From assembly GCF_022698145.1 (NCBI RefSeq), contig NZ_JALDAX010000004.1:310001-374000 (forward strand): DNA of 64,000 nucleotides. Reading direction: 5' to 3'. This stretch comes from Streptomyces spinosisporus. Lineage in GTDB: Bacteria; Actinomycetota; Actinomycetes; Streptomycetales; Streptomycetaceae. Shown here in pieces: positions 33,475-40,685 of this stretch (the stretch's first letter is position 1; every line of letters starts with the position of its first letter). The notes below the pieces were generated by a model. It was not told the DNA's origin. It worked only from the letters and a program-made list of their open reading frames with translations, and searched no databases. The translations under genes were made by a program, and so were the position numbers.

Positions 33475-34440
33475 CTACCGCTCGACCGTGTCCAGGTACA
33501 GCTTCACGAAGCGGTCCACGTCCACGTCCAACGCCACGTCCACCAGCGGCTGTTGACGTACGCCCTCGTGGATCTCGGCCTCTCCCGGGCGCGGGCGGCG
33601 GTCGACGACCGTCTGGCCGCGGGTGGGGCCGGGGGCGAGGGAGACCTCGACCGGGAGGAGGCGGGTGGTGACGCCCGCCGGGTCGACGACCGTGCACACC
33701 GCGCCCGCGTCACCGAGGCCGCCCGCCTCCTCGGCCTCGGGTGCCTCGCCGGGGTGGGCGGGACGGTGGGCGAGGAGTTCGCCGGCCAGCCGGCTGCCGG
33801 GCTCGGAGCTCGCGCGCAGCCGGTGCACGTCGGCGCCGGGGACCACGACGCGGGTGAAGACGTCCAGGCCGTACATGGTGATCGGCACGTCCGCGGTGAG
33901 CAGGACGGCGGCCGCCTCCGGGTCGTGCCAGACGTTGAACTCCGCGACCGCCGTGGCGTTTCCGGTGGCCACCGCGCCGCCCATGAACACGATCCGCTCG
34001 ATGTTGCGGGTCACTTCCGGGTGGGTGCGCAGCAGCAGCGCGATGTTCGTCAGCGGCGCCGTGGGCACGAGGGTGACCGGGCGCGGGGAGGCGAGGATCT
34101 CGCGGCGCAGCAGGCTCACCGCGTCCAGGTCGGCGGGGGCGCGGGTCGGGGCGGGCAGCCCGAGGTCGCCCATCCCGTCGGCGCCGTGCACATGCCGGGC
34201 CGAGCGCGCCGGTTCGAGCAGCGGGCGCTCGGCTCCCCGGCCGACCGGGATGTCGGGAGCGCCGGCCTGCTCCAGCACGGTCAGGGTGTTGCGGACGACG
34301 CCGTCGACGTCCGTGTTCCCGGCGACGCAGGTGACGGCCCGCAGGTCGATCGCGGGGTGCCGCACGGCGAACAGCAGGGCCAGGGCGTCGTCGACGCCGG
34401 TGTCGCAGTCGATGATCACCGGGATGGGCTGACCGGTCAC
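33475..34440 (-). CDS. Nucleoside hydrolase
   Basis: A 321-residue ribohydrolase. 'IPVIIDCDTGVDDALALLFA' (residues 6-25) carries the Ca2+-binding DxDxxxDD. 'TLVPTAPLTNIALLLRTHPE' and 'IVFMGGAVATGNATAVAEFN' (about 152-171) complete the active site with 'NVWHDPEAAAVLL'. It cleaves the N-glycosidic bond of nucleosides for salvage. The thrS stop is 75 bp upstream on the same strand, so read-through is possible. The middle of the C-terminal half is Ala/Glu-rich and unusual, but the frame is intact. Confidence 0.92.
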   Translation of the reverse strand: MTGQPIPVIIDCDTGVDDALALLFAVRHPAIDLRAVTCVAGNTDVDGVVRNTLTVLEQAGAPDIPVGRGAERPLLEPARSARHVHGADGMGDLGLPAPTRAPADLDAVSLLRREILASPRPVTLVPTAPLTNIALLLRTHPEVTRNIERIVFMGGAVATGNATAVAEFNVWHDPEAAAVLLTADVPITMYGLDVFTRVVVPGADVHRLRASSEPGSRLAGELLAHRPAHPGEAPEAEEAGGLGDAGAVCTVVDPAGVTTRLLPVEVSLAPGPTRGQTVVDRRPRPGEAEIHEGVRQQPLVDVALDVDVDRFVKLYLDTVER

Positions 34441-34515
34441 GGCCGCGCTCCTCTCGTCCGGGAGCCCCGGGTCCTCCGTGGAGTCCTCCGAAGCCCCGAG
34501 GGCTGTGGAACGACC

Positions 34516-35736
34516 CTACGCATCCGCCCACAGTTCGCCCGCGCGGGCCCGCACGCACGCGTCGACCCGCTCCAGCAGGGCGTCCACCGGTACGGCCCCC
34601 GGACGCCGCCCGTCCCGCAGCCGTACGGCCGCCAGGTCGCCGCCCGCCTCCTGCTCGCCGATCACCGCCTGGTACGGCACGAGACGGGCCGCCCGGATGC
34701 GGGCGCCGAGGCTGCCCCGCTCGGGTCCGGCGAGCTCCGCCCGCAGCCCTCGGGCCAGGGCCCGCCGTACGACGTCGTGGGCCTGCTCCTCCTGGGCGTC
34801 GGAGACCGGCAGCACGACGAGCTGGACGGGGGCGAGCCAGGCCGGGAAGGCGCCGCCGTGCACCTCGATCAGCTGGGCCACCGCGCGCTCCACGCTGCCG
34901 ATGATGCTGCGGTGCACCATGACCGGGCGGTGCTTGGAGCCGTCGGGTCCGATGTAGTGCAGGTCGAAGCGCTCGGGCTGGTGGAAGTCGATCTGGACGG
35001 TGGAGAGGGTGGACTCGCGCCCGGCCGGGTCGGCGATCTGGACGTCGATCTTGGGGCCGTAGAAGGCGGCCTCGCCCTCCACGGCGTCGTAGGAAATCCC
35101 GGCACTCGCGAGGACTTCCTTCAGCAGGCCGGTGGCCCGCTCCCACAGCTCCGGGTCGGCGACGTACTTGCCGCCCTCGCCGGGCAGCGAGAGCCGGTGG
35201 CGCAGTGGGCTGATGCCGAGGTCGGCGTAGGCGCGAGCGATCAGCTCCAGGGCGGAGCGTGCCTCCTCCACGGCCTGCTCCAGGGTGCAGAAGATATGGG
35301 CGTCGTTGAGCTGGATGGACCGTACGCGGGTCAGACCGCCGAGCACGCCGGACAGCTCGGAGCGGTACATGCCGCCCAACTCGGCCATCCGCAGCGGCAG
35401 TTCGCGGTAGCTGTGGGAGCGGGAGCGGTAGATGAGGGCGTGGTGCGGGCACAGGCTGGGCCGCAGCACGACCTCCTCGCTGCCCAGCTCCATCGGCGGG
35501 AACATGTCGTCGCTGTAGTGGGACCAGTGCCCGGAGATCTCGTACAGCTCCCGTTTGCCGAGCACGGGCGAGTACACGTGGCGGTAGCCGGCCGCGCGCT
35601 CCTGCTCGCGGATGTACTCCTCCAGGGTGTGCCGCACGATCGCGCCGTCGGGCAGCCAGTACGGCAGCCCCGCGCCCATCAGCGGATCGGTGTCGAACAG
35701 GTCGAGCTCACGGCCGAGCCTGCGGTGGTCGTTCAT
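34516..35736 (-). CDS. thrS: Threonyl-tRNA synthetase, short form
   Basis: A 406-residue class II synthetase. The catalytic core is complete: motif 2 'RELPLRMAELGGMYRSELSG' and motif 3 'HRPVMVHRSIIGSVERAVAQ' are present, as are the zinc ligands Cys96 ('LRPSLCPHH'), His147 ('NDAHIFC') and His275. The anticodon-binding domain is at the C-terminus. The usual N-terminal TGS and editing domains (about 240 residues) are absent, so it cannot clear Ser-tRNA in cis. It is likely an accessory ThrRS beside a full-length one elsewhere (inference). The ATG at 35736 has GAGGAGAG. A leader peptide and hairpin precede it. Confidence 0.93.
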   Translation of the reverse strand: MNDHRRLGRELDLFDTDPLMGAGLPYWLPDGAIVRHTLEEYIREQERAAGYRHVYSPVLGKRELYEISGHWSHYSDDMFPPMELGSEEVVLRPSLCPHHALIYRSRSHSYRELPLRMAELGGMYRSELSGVLGGLTRVRSIQLNDAHIFCTLEQAVEEARSALELIARAYADLGISPLRHRLSLPGEGGKYVADPELWERATGLLKEVLASAGISYDAVEGEAAFYGPKIDVQIADPAGRESTLSTVQIDFHQPERFDLHYIGPDGSKHRPVMVHRSIIGSVERAVAQLIEVHGGAFPAWLAPVQLVVLPVSDAQEEQAHDVVRRALARGLRAELAGPERGSLGARIRAARLVPYQAVIGEQEAGGDLAAVRLRDGRRPGAVPVDALLERVDACVRARAGELWADA

Positions 35737-35776
35737 GGTCTCTCTCCTCGTCATGACGGGTGAGCGACCTACGACG

Positions 35777-35803
35777 AAGCCCCGGGCCACTCGCCCGGGG
35801 CTT
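35777..35803 (-). terminator. Attenuator hairpin in the thrS leader
   Basis: AAGCCCCGGGC and GCCCGGGGCTT form a perfect 11-bp stem with a 5-nt loop, 41 bp before the thrS start and 22 bp after the leader peptide stop. An alternative hairpin (CGCCGG...CCGGCG) sits inside the leader ORF. The set looks like a ribosome-dependent attenuator. Confidence 0.65.
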
Positions 35804-35824
35804 GGGGACCTGCCGGTCCAGAAC

Positions 35825-35881
35825 TCAGCGCGCCGGGAGACTCTCCGGCGTCGTCGTGGACAACGAGTGGGCGCGCTTCAT
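35825..35881 (-). CDS. thrS leader peptide with three consecutive threonine codons
   Basis: An 18-codon open frame, MKRAHSLSTTTPESLPAR, lies between the thrS promoter region and the terminator-like hairpin. Codons 9-11 are ACG ACG ACG (Thr-Thr-Thr). Stalling of a ribosome there when Thr-tRNA is scarce would overlap the start of the internal CGCCGG hairpin and could favour read-through into thrS. No strong ribosome-binding site precedes it, so leaderless or weak initiation is assumed. Function is inferred from position and codon content. Confidence 0.6.
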   Translation of the reverse strand: MKRAHSLSTTTPESLPAR

Positions 35882-36019
35882 GGCGTGAGAGTAGCCCGCG
35901 GACCGGTGCGGGGGCCACGGGTTTTCCGTAACCCGGACGGCCCGGCGCGCTGGTGGGGTGCCGGGCGGGGTGATCCCTTAAAGGGACAACCGATCCTGCC
36001 CAGGCGCCCGGAGGACCAG

Positions 36020-36826
36020 ATGATCCGCATTCCGTCCCGTGTCGTCGTCGCCTCGGTGCTGTCCCTGGGGGCCCTGGGGAGCGCGAGCGCGTGCGGTGTC
36101 GTCTCGCAGGTGAAGGCGCAGGCGCCCCAGCACAGCGCCGGTCCGTCCCCGGCCGCCCCTCCCTCGCCGAAGACCCCGACGTCGTCGAAGTCACCGTCGT
36201 CGCCGTCGTCGCCGACGCTCACCGAGGCGCAGGCGCAGGCCGCGCTGGTGACCGAGGGCGACCTCGGCGAGCCGTGGGCGCCGACGCAGGGTGCGGCGAC
36301 CTGGCGGGACGGGGTGCTCAAGGCGACGGCCGAGGCGCCCGACTGCCGGCGGCTGCTCGACGCGCTGTACACCGACGACCTGTTCGGGGCCACGAGCGGC
36401 ACCCGGGCCGTGACCGGGCTCGACGACACCGTCGACCAGGCGCAGCTGCGCTACCAGGTGCTGGCCCTGGACCCCGCGGACGTGGACCGGACGCTGGCGT
36501 GGCTGGGGGCGCTGCCGCAGACGTGCGGCAGTTTCACGGCGCTGACCGACCACGGTGCCGTCGAGGGCGTGCGGGTCGATGCGGCCGAGCTGCCGGAGGT
36601 GGGGGATGCGCGGCAGGGGCTGCGGGTGACGTTCACCGGGCGGACGGCCGAGGGCGAGCAGCCCCTGCTCACCCTGGACGTCGCCGTGGTGCGGGTGGGC
36701 GACGACACGATCGCCCTCACGCACGGCGGTCCCGGCTATGTGTCGTCCGACGCGACCAACGCCTTCGTGCAGGTGGGTGTGCAGCGGCTGGCCGACGTCA
36801 GGAAGCAGGCGCGGCTGCGGGTGTGA
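36020..36826 (+). CDS. Secreted protein, probable lipoprotein
   Basis: A 268-residue protein with an N-terminal signal ('VVVASVLSLGALGSASAC') ending in a Cys that may be lipidated, although ASAC is a weak lipobox. A Ser/Pro/Thr linker (residues 32-65) precedes a folded domain with two Cys ('APDCRRLLDALYTDDLFG', 'GALPQTCGSFTAL'). The layout resembles the PknH-sensor/LppX-like surface lipoproteins of actinobacteria, but I do not claim that family. The ATG follows GGAGGACC. Confidence 0.75.
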   Translation: MIRIPSRVVVASVLSLGALGSASACGVVSQVKAQAPQHSAGPSPAAPPSPKTPTSSKSPSSPSSPTLTEAQAQAALVTEGDLGEPWAPTQGAATWRDGVLKATAEAPDCRRLLDALYTDDLFGATSGTRAVTGLDDTVDQAQLRYQVLALDPADVDRTLAWLGALPQTCGSFTALTDHGAVEGVRVDAAELPEVGDARQGLRVTFTGRTAEGEQPLLTLDVAVVRVGDDTIALTHGGPGYVSSDATNAFVQVGVQRLADVRKQARLRV

Positions 36827-36869
36827 CGGGTGGGGGCAGCGGTGAGCGGGCAGCGGGCGGGCGTGGTGG

Positions 36870-37148
36870 CTAACCGAGCCGGTCCACGGCCTCCTTGGCC
36901 TCCTTCAGGCCCGCCCCCGTCGCCTCGCGGTACACCTTGATCGCCTGGATCTTCTTGCCCTCGCGCAGCAGTGCGTCGATCTCGGCGGACCACGGTTCGG
37001 GCTCGCTCAGGCCCAAGTGGTCGAGAACCAGGTCGAGTTTGTGCTCGACGCGGGCCATCCGCTTGTCCTGGCGAGAGATCCGGTTCTCGATGCTGCCGAT
37101 GCCGAACAGCACGAGCAGGATGATCAGGGCCAGCCCCAGTATGTCCAT
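36870..37148 (-). CDS. Membrane-anchored L7/L12 C-terminal-like protein
   Basis: A 92-residue protein with a membrane helix at residues 2-18 ('ILGLALIILLVLFGIG'), a short coiled segment ('NRISRQDKRMARVEHKLDLV') and then 'IDALLREGKKIQAIKVYREATGAGLKEAKEAVDRL'. The last segment reproduces the helix-turn region of the ribosomal protein L7/L12 C-terminal domain, which contacts translation factors. Whether it recruits ribosomes or factors to the membrane is unknown. It may form a unit with the ANTAR gene just upstream on the same strand. Confidence 0.8.
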   Translation of the reverse strand: MDILGLALIILLVLFGIGSIENRISRQDKRMARVEHKLDLVLDHLGLSEPEPWSAEIDALLREGKKIQAIKVYREATGAGLKEAKEAVDRLG

Positions 37149-37167
37149 GACACGATCGTAGGGCGTG

Positions 37168-37914
37168 TCAGCCGCCCTCCAGCCGTTCCCGGTGCGCCAC
37201 CACGTCCCGGGCCACCTCCAGGGCCGTGCGGCCCTGTGCGAAGGCGCGGCCGCGCAGCCGGGTCAGCGCCTCGTCGGCGCCGATACCGAGCTGGGCCATG
37301 ATCACGCCGGTGGCCTGGAAGACCTTGTCCTGGTCGCGGGCCAGTCCGCCGAGCCACGGCCCGCCCCTGTCCACCGCCTCCCGCTGCAGCCCCGTCACGG
37401 CCACCGTCATGACACCGGCGACGAGCACAGCGTGCCGCAGCTGCGCCACGGTGAGCAGGCCGGGCGCGGACCGGTAGAGGTCGAGGGTGCCCACGGTCGT
37501 GCCCTCGTCGCCGAGCGGCATCGAGTACGTCGCCCGTACGCCCGCCGCCGTCGCCGCGAGCGCGAACACCGGCCAGCGGCGCGTGTCCTTGCCGGCCGTC
37601 AGATCGGCGGCCAGGACGGCGGTGCCGGTCCGTGCGGCGTCCAGGCACGGCCCGTCCCCGAGGGTGGCCTGCAGCTCCGCGATCCGCGCGGACTGGGCGT
37701 TGCTCGCGCTGATCCGGACGGGCATCCCCTCGCCGCACAGCGACACGCTCGCGCCGATGACCGGCAGCAGCCTGACGGCGGCAACGCACAACCGGTCCGG
37801 CAGATCACGCGGCCGGGCGTCCCGCATCGCCTCGGCGATCACCTCCGCGGCACTGGGCCGCTCCGGTCCGGACGAGCGGAAGCCGCCGCGGTCGTCGCCG
37901 GTCCGCACGGCCAC
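37168..37914 (-). CDS. GAF-ANTAR antitermination regulator
   Basis: A 248-residue protein. The GAF sensor domain spans about residues 45-165 ('PVIGASVSLCGEGMPVRISA', 'GDGPCLDAARTGTAVLAADL'). A C-terminal ANTAR domain (about 185-240, 'QDKVFQATGVIMAQLGIGAD', 'FAQGRTALEVARDVVAHRER') binds paired RNA hairpins to prevent termination. Its RNA targets cannot be told from the window. The gene lies 19 bp upstream of the L7/L12-like gene, so the two probably share a transcript. Confidence 0.92.
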   Translation of the reverse strand: MAVRTGDDRGGFRSSGPERPSAAEVIAEAMRDARPRDLPDRLCVAAVRLLPVIGASVSLCGEGMPVRISASNAQSARIAELQATLGDGPCLDAARTGTAVLAADLTAGKDTRRWPVFALAATAAGVRATYSMPLGDEGTTVGTLDLYRSAPGLLTVAQLRHAVLVAGVMTVAVTGLQREAVDRGGPWLGGLARDQDKVFQATGVIMAQLGIGADEALTRLRGRAFAQGRTALEVARDVVAHRERLEGG

Positions 37915-38024
37915 CGCCTCCTTCGCTCTCGGGGGGAGCCGGAATCCTCGGGGGAGCCGGATCGTCCCGCTCGGCTACCCCCTGACCACCGAGGCGAAAC
38001 CCGGCCTCGGCCGTCGTTTCCCGG

Positions 38025-39368
38025 TCACAGGGGAGGCTGTGCGGGTGCCGGGCCGAGGGTGGTGGTGCCGGGGGCCGTGCGGTGGCCGAGGCCGGTGCGG
38101 TAGGCGTCGAGGGCCGCCTCGACCCGGCCGGTGCGGCGCAGCAGGTCCCCGAGCAGCCGGCACAGGTCGGCCAGGTCGCCCGCGGCCCCCGCCCGCTCCA
38201 GCAGGCTCAGGGCGCGGACGTAGTGCTCCTCGGCGGCCTCCGTGTCGCGGGCGTCCTCGGCGATGATGCCGAGCAGGCGGTGCGCGGCGGCGGAGTGCAG
38301 GGCTCCGCGCTCGGGGCTGAGGTCGCTGAGCACGTCGTGCAGAAGGGCCGCCGCCTCCTCGGACTTGCCGCGCCGGTGCAGTACGTCGGCCAGCTCGACG
38401 GCGACCTGGCTGCTGTAGAGGGCGGCACGCTTGGCCGAGAGCATGTCGAGCGCCTGCCGCAACTCGCCCTCCGCACGCTCCAGTTCACCGTTCTGCGCAC
38501 ACACGTATCCGCGCATCCAGTGGCAGTTGGCCAGCTCGGTGCGGATCTGCAGGGTGCGGTAGAGCTCGGCGGCTTTGGCGAGCGAGGCGTCTGCCTCGGC
38601 GATACGGCCCTCGGCGAGCAGGGTGCGGGCGACGGAGCGGTGCATCCGGGCGACGAGCGCGGGATCGCCGGACTGCGGGGCGAGCGCGAGCGCGAACTCG
38701 GCGGCCTGGGCGGCGCGGGCGTGGGCGCCCATGTCCATGTACGGGCCGATGACGCTGGCGTAGAGCAGCAGCAGGGCGTCCGGGTCGTGCAGGCCGCCGC
38801 GGTTGAGCTCGTCGAGGGTGGACTCCAGCAGATAGACGGCGTAGCGCAGCTCGCCCGCCAGGTAGTGCGAGACGGCCCGGCCGCGCAGGGCGGGCACGCG
38901 GGCCGGCAGCGGAGCATCGGCGAGCGCCTGCTCCGATCCCTCGAAGTACCGCCGCGCGGCGGTCAGTTCACCGGTGTCCAGTGCGCATTCGCCGAGCCCC
39001 AGCAGCGCGACGGCCTGCACCTCGTTCAGCTCGTGCACCTCGGCCTCGGCGAGCAGCGCGGCGTACTGCTCCGCGGCCTGCTCGGCCTCCCCCGACGCCA
39101 GCGTGCGCTGCGCCTCGGTCAGCCGCAGCCGCAGGTCGGTCGCGAGGTGCGCGGGGCGCCCGGTGACCAGTTCCTCGTACGCGACCCCGAGGCGCCCGGC
39201 GACATGCCTGAGCGCTTCGTCGGAGGGCCGCACCCGGCCGGCCTCCAGGGTGGAGATGTAGGCGGGTGTGTAGGCGGGCTCCGCCAGTTGTCGCTGTGTC
39301 AGTCCACGTTCGGCCCGCAGCTGCTGGACTCTGCGGCCGATGGTCACCGGATCGTCACGCTCCGACAC
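38025..39368 (-). CDS. XRE-type regulator with TPR domain
   Basis: A 447-residue protein. The HTH at about residues 8-66 ('IGRRVQQLRAERGLTQRQLA', 'YTPAYISTLEAGRVRPSDEA') is followed by some nine helical TPR-like repeats to the end. These are rich in Ala-Leu pairs ('LLGLGECALDTGELTAARRY', 'GRIAEADASLAKAAELYRTL'). This HTH-TPR build resembles RRNPP peptide-sensing regulators and also streptomycete developmental regulators. It starts at GTG 39368 and is divergent, across 97 bp with an inverted repeat, from a small secreted peptide gene. Confidence 0.9.
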   Translation of the reverse strand: MSERDDPVTIGRRVQQLRAERGLTQRQLAEPAYTPAYISTLEAGRVRPSDEALRHVAGRLGVAYEELVTGRPAHLATDLRLRLTEAQRTLASGEAEQAAEQYAALLAEAEVHELNEVQAVALLGLGECALDTGELTAARRYFEGSEQALADAPLPARVPALRGRAVSHYLAGELRYAVYLLESTLDELNRGGLHDPDALLLLYASVIGPYMDMGAHARAAQAAEFALALAPQSGDPALVARMHRSVARTLLAEGRIAEADASLAKAAELYRTLQIRTELANCHWMRGYVCAQNGELERAEGELRQALDMLSAKRAALYSSQVAVELADVLHRRGKSEEAAALLHDVLSDLSPERGALHSAAAHRLLGIIAEDARDTEAAEEHYVRALSLLERAGAAGDLADLCRLLGDLLRRTGRVEAALDAYRTGLGHRTAPGTTTLGPAPAQPPL

Positions 39369-39416
39369 GCCAACTCCCCCTGTGCCTCTTGCTGTTGCCC
39401 CACGACTGCCTCTAGG

Positions 39417-39442
39417 TTAAACGGCGTCTTAAGCGCGTTTAA
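39417..39442. promoter_or_regulatory. Inverted repeat between TPR regulator and peptide gene
   Basis: TTAAACG-N12-CGTTTAA is a perfect 7-bp-arm repeat in an AT-rich patch. The right arm overlaps a TTTAATAC sequence that could be the -10 of the peptide gene. It is a good candidate operator for the TPR regulator. Confidence 0.6.
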
Positions 39443-39465
39443 TACAACGCTGTTGAGAGGTTGCC

Positions 39466-39618
39466 GTGCTCCGACACATCTCCGAGCGTTACGCCCGAGG
39501 GATCGGTGCAGCCCTGGTCGCCGTGGCCGCCCTCGTCCTCGCCGCCAACGCGGGCCCGGCGCGAGCCACGGACGCGGGCCAGGTCCAGCAAGTGCAGCAG
39601 GCGCCGCACTCCCGTTAG
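39466..39618 (+). CDS. Small secreted peptide precursor
   Basis: A 50-residue frame with GTG start and GAGAGG 6 nt upstream. A basic N-terminus ('LRHISERYARG') is followed by a hydrophobic core ('IGAALVAVAALVLAANAG') and a cleavage-like 'ARA-TD', leaving a 16-residue mature peptide TDAGQVQQVQQAPHSR. It has no Cys. The promoter is shared with the divergent HTH-TPR regulator, so it may encode a signalling peptide for that regulator (inference). It was found by reading the gap. Confidence 0.65.
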   Translation: MLRHISERYARGIGAALVAVAALVLAANAGPARATDAGQVQQVQQAPHSR

Positions 39619-39621
39619 GGC

Positions 39622-39816
39622 TTACCGACGGACGTACGCGACAAGGGCCGCCCATGCTTCCGGCGCGAGCGTGAGTATGCCGTGCGCGGGGTTCTTGGAA
39701 TCGCGGATTGCGATTCCCGACTCGAGGTCGGCGATCTCGACGCATTCGCCACCGGTGTTGCCGCTGTACGAGGACCTACGCCACCGCACGCTCGTCAGGT
39801 CCAGTTTCGTGCCCAT
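39622..39816 (-). CDS. DUF397 protein
   Basis: A 64-residue DUF397 protein ('VRWRRSSYSGNTGGECVEIA', 'IAIRDSKNPAHGILTLAPEA'). These partner XRE/DUF5753 regulators in streptomycetes and are implicated in development and antibiotic control, probably as antagonists. It overlaps the regulator's 3' end by 41 nt, implying coupled translation. Its stop is 3 bp from that of the secreted peptide gene. Confidence 0.92.
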   Translation of the reverse strand: MGTKLDLTSVRWRRSSYSGNTGGECVEIADLESGIAIRDSKNPAHGILTLAPEAWAALVAYVRR

Positions 39817-40624
39817 AGCGCTCCTCCATCACCCGGGTGATCAGTGCCGCCGAATCCTCCACGGAAAGGGCGGACGCCTGCAAGTGAGCGTAACGAAGGG
39901 CGGCTTCCCTGACGGTCTCCGGATTGGCCGTCATGTGCCCCGAGATCATGTCCTCGGTGTACACCAGCTCCGGGTGATCGTCGAAGCGAAGTGCGGTGAA
40001 CGACCCGATGAGACTGGCGTGTTCACCCGCCTCGAACGGCAGCACCTGGATACGCACCCACTTGTGGCCGGAGGCACTCAACAGGTGGGCTAGTTGCTCG
40101 CGCATGACCTCACGGCCGCCGATGGGCCGGTGCAGGGCCGCCTCGTCCAGCACGATCCAGGCCAGCGGCGGGTGCTCGCGCGTCAGAATGCGCTGGCGCT
40201 CCATGCGCGCGGCGACCAGCTCATCGAGCCTGTCCCGCACACCCGTTGCCAGCACGGCACGTGCATACGCCTCCGTCTGCAGAAGGCCGTAGATCATCTG
40301 AGCCTGGTACGTCGAGACATACGCCGCCTTGGACTCCATGTCCGCGAACGCCTGGAACCACGTCGGCAACTGGCACCGAAGAACCAACCCCACGAGCCGT
40401 GAGAACGACCCGTCCGTGCCCAGCGCAGCGTCCACGCGCTCCGCGAACTCGCGTGTCGGCACCTTCTGGGTCGTCTCGATCTGGCCGACGAGGGACCCGG
40501 TGCAGAAAACCACGGCGCCCAACTCCCGTTGGGTCAGACCCGCTTCCTCTCGTTTCCGGCGCAGCTCGTAGCCGAAGTAGTCCAAGGGGGAAGCGGCGGG
40601 ATCGAGTTCACGAAGGTGAGCCAT
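39776..40624 (-). CDS. XRE-family regulator with DUF5753
   Basis: A 282-residue regulator with an HTH at about residues 17-72 ('LRRKREEAGLTQRELGAVVF', 'TGSLVGQIETTQKVPTREFA'). DUF5753 follows at about 90-270 ('YQAQMIYGLLQTEAYARAVL', 'LAWIVLDEAALHRPIGGREV', 'IRIQVLPFEAGEHAS'-like). With the overlapping DUF397 gene it forms the typical whiJ/abaA-like pair. The ATG at 40624 lies close to the divergent amidohydrolase start, 61 bp away. Confidence 0.93.
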   Translation of the reverse strand: MAHLRELDPAASPLDYFGYELRRKREEAGLTQRELGAVVFCTGSLVGQIETTQKVPTREFAERVDAALGTDGSFSRLVGLVLRCQLPTWFQAFADMESKAAYVSTYQAQMIYGLLQTEAYARAVLATGVRDRLDELVAARMERQRILTREHPPLAWIVLDEAALHRPIGGREVMREQLAHLLSASGHKWVRIQVLPFEAGEHASLIGSFTALRFDDHPELVYTEDMISGHMTANPETVREAALRYAHLQASALSVEDSAALITRVMEERYGHETGPDERAVA

Positions 40625-40685
40625 ATACCGAGAGTAAGCAAACCGACACGCTCAGGTGGGTGAAATCCCGTAATACCCTGCACCC

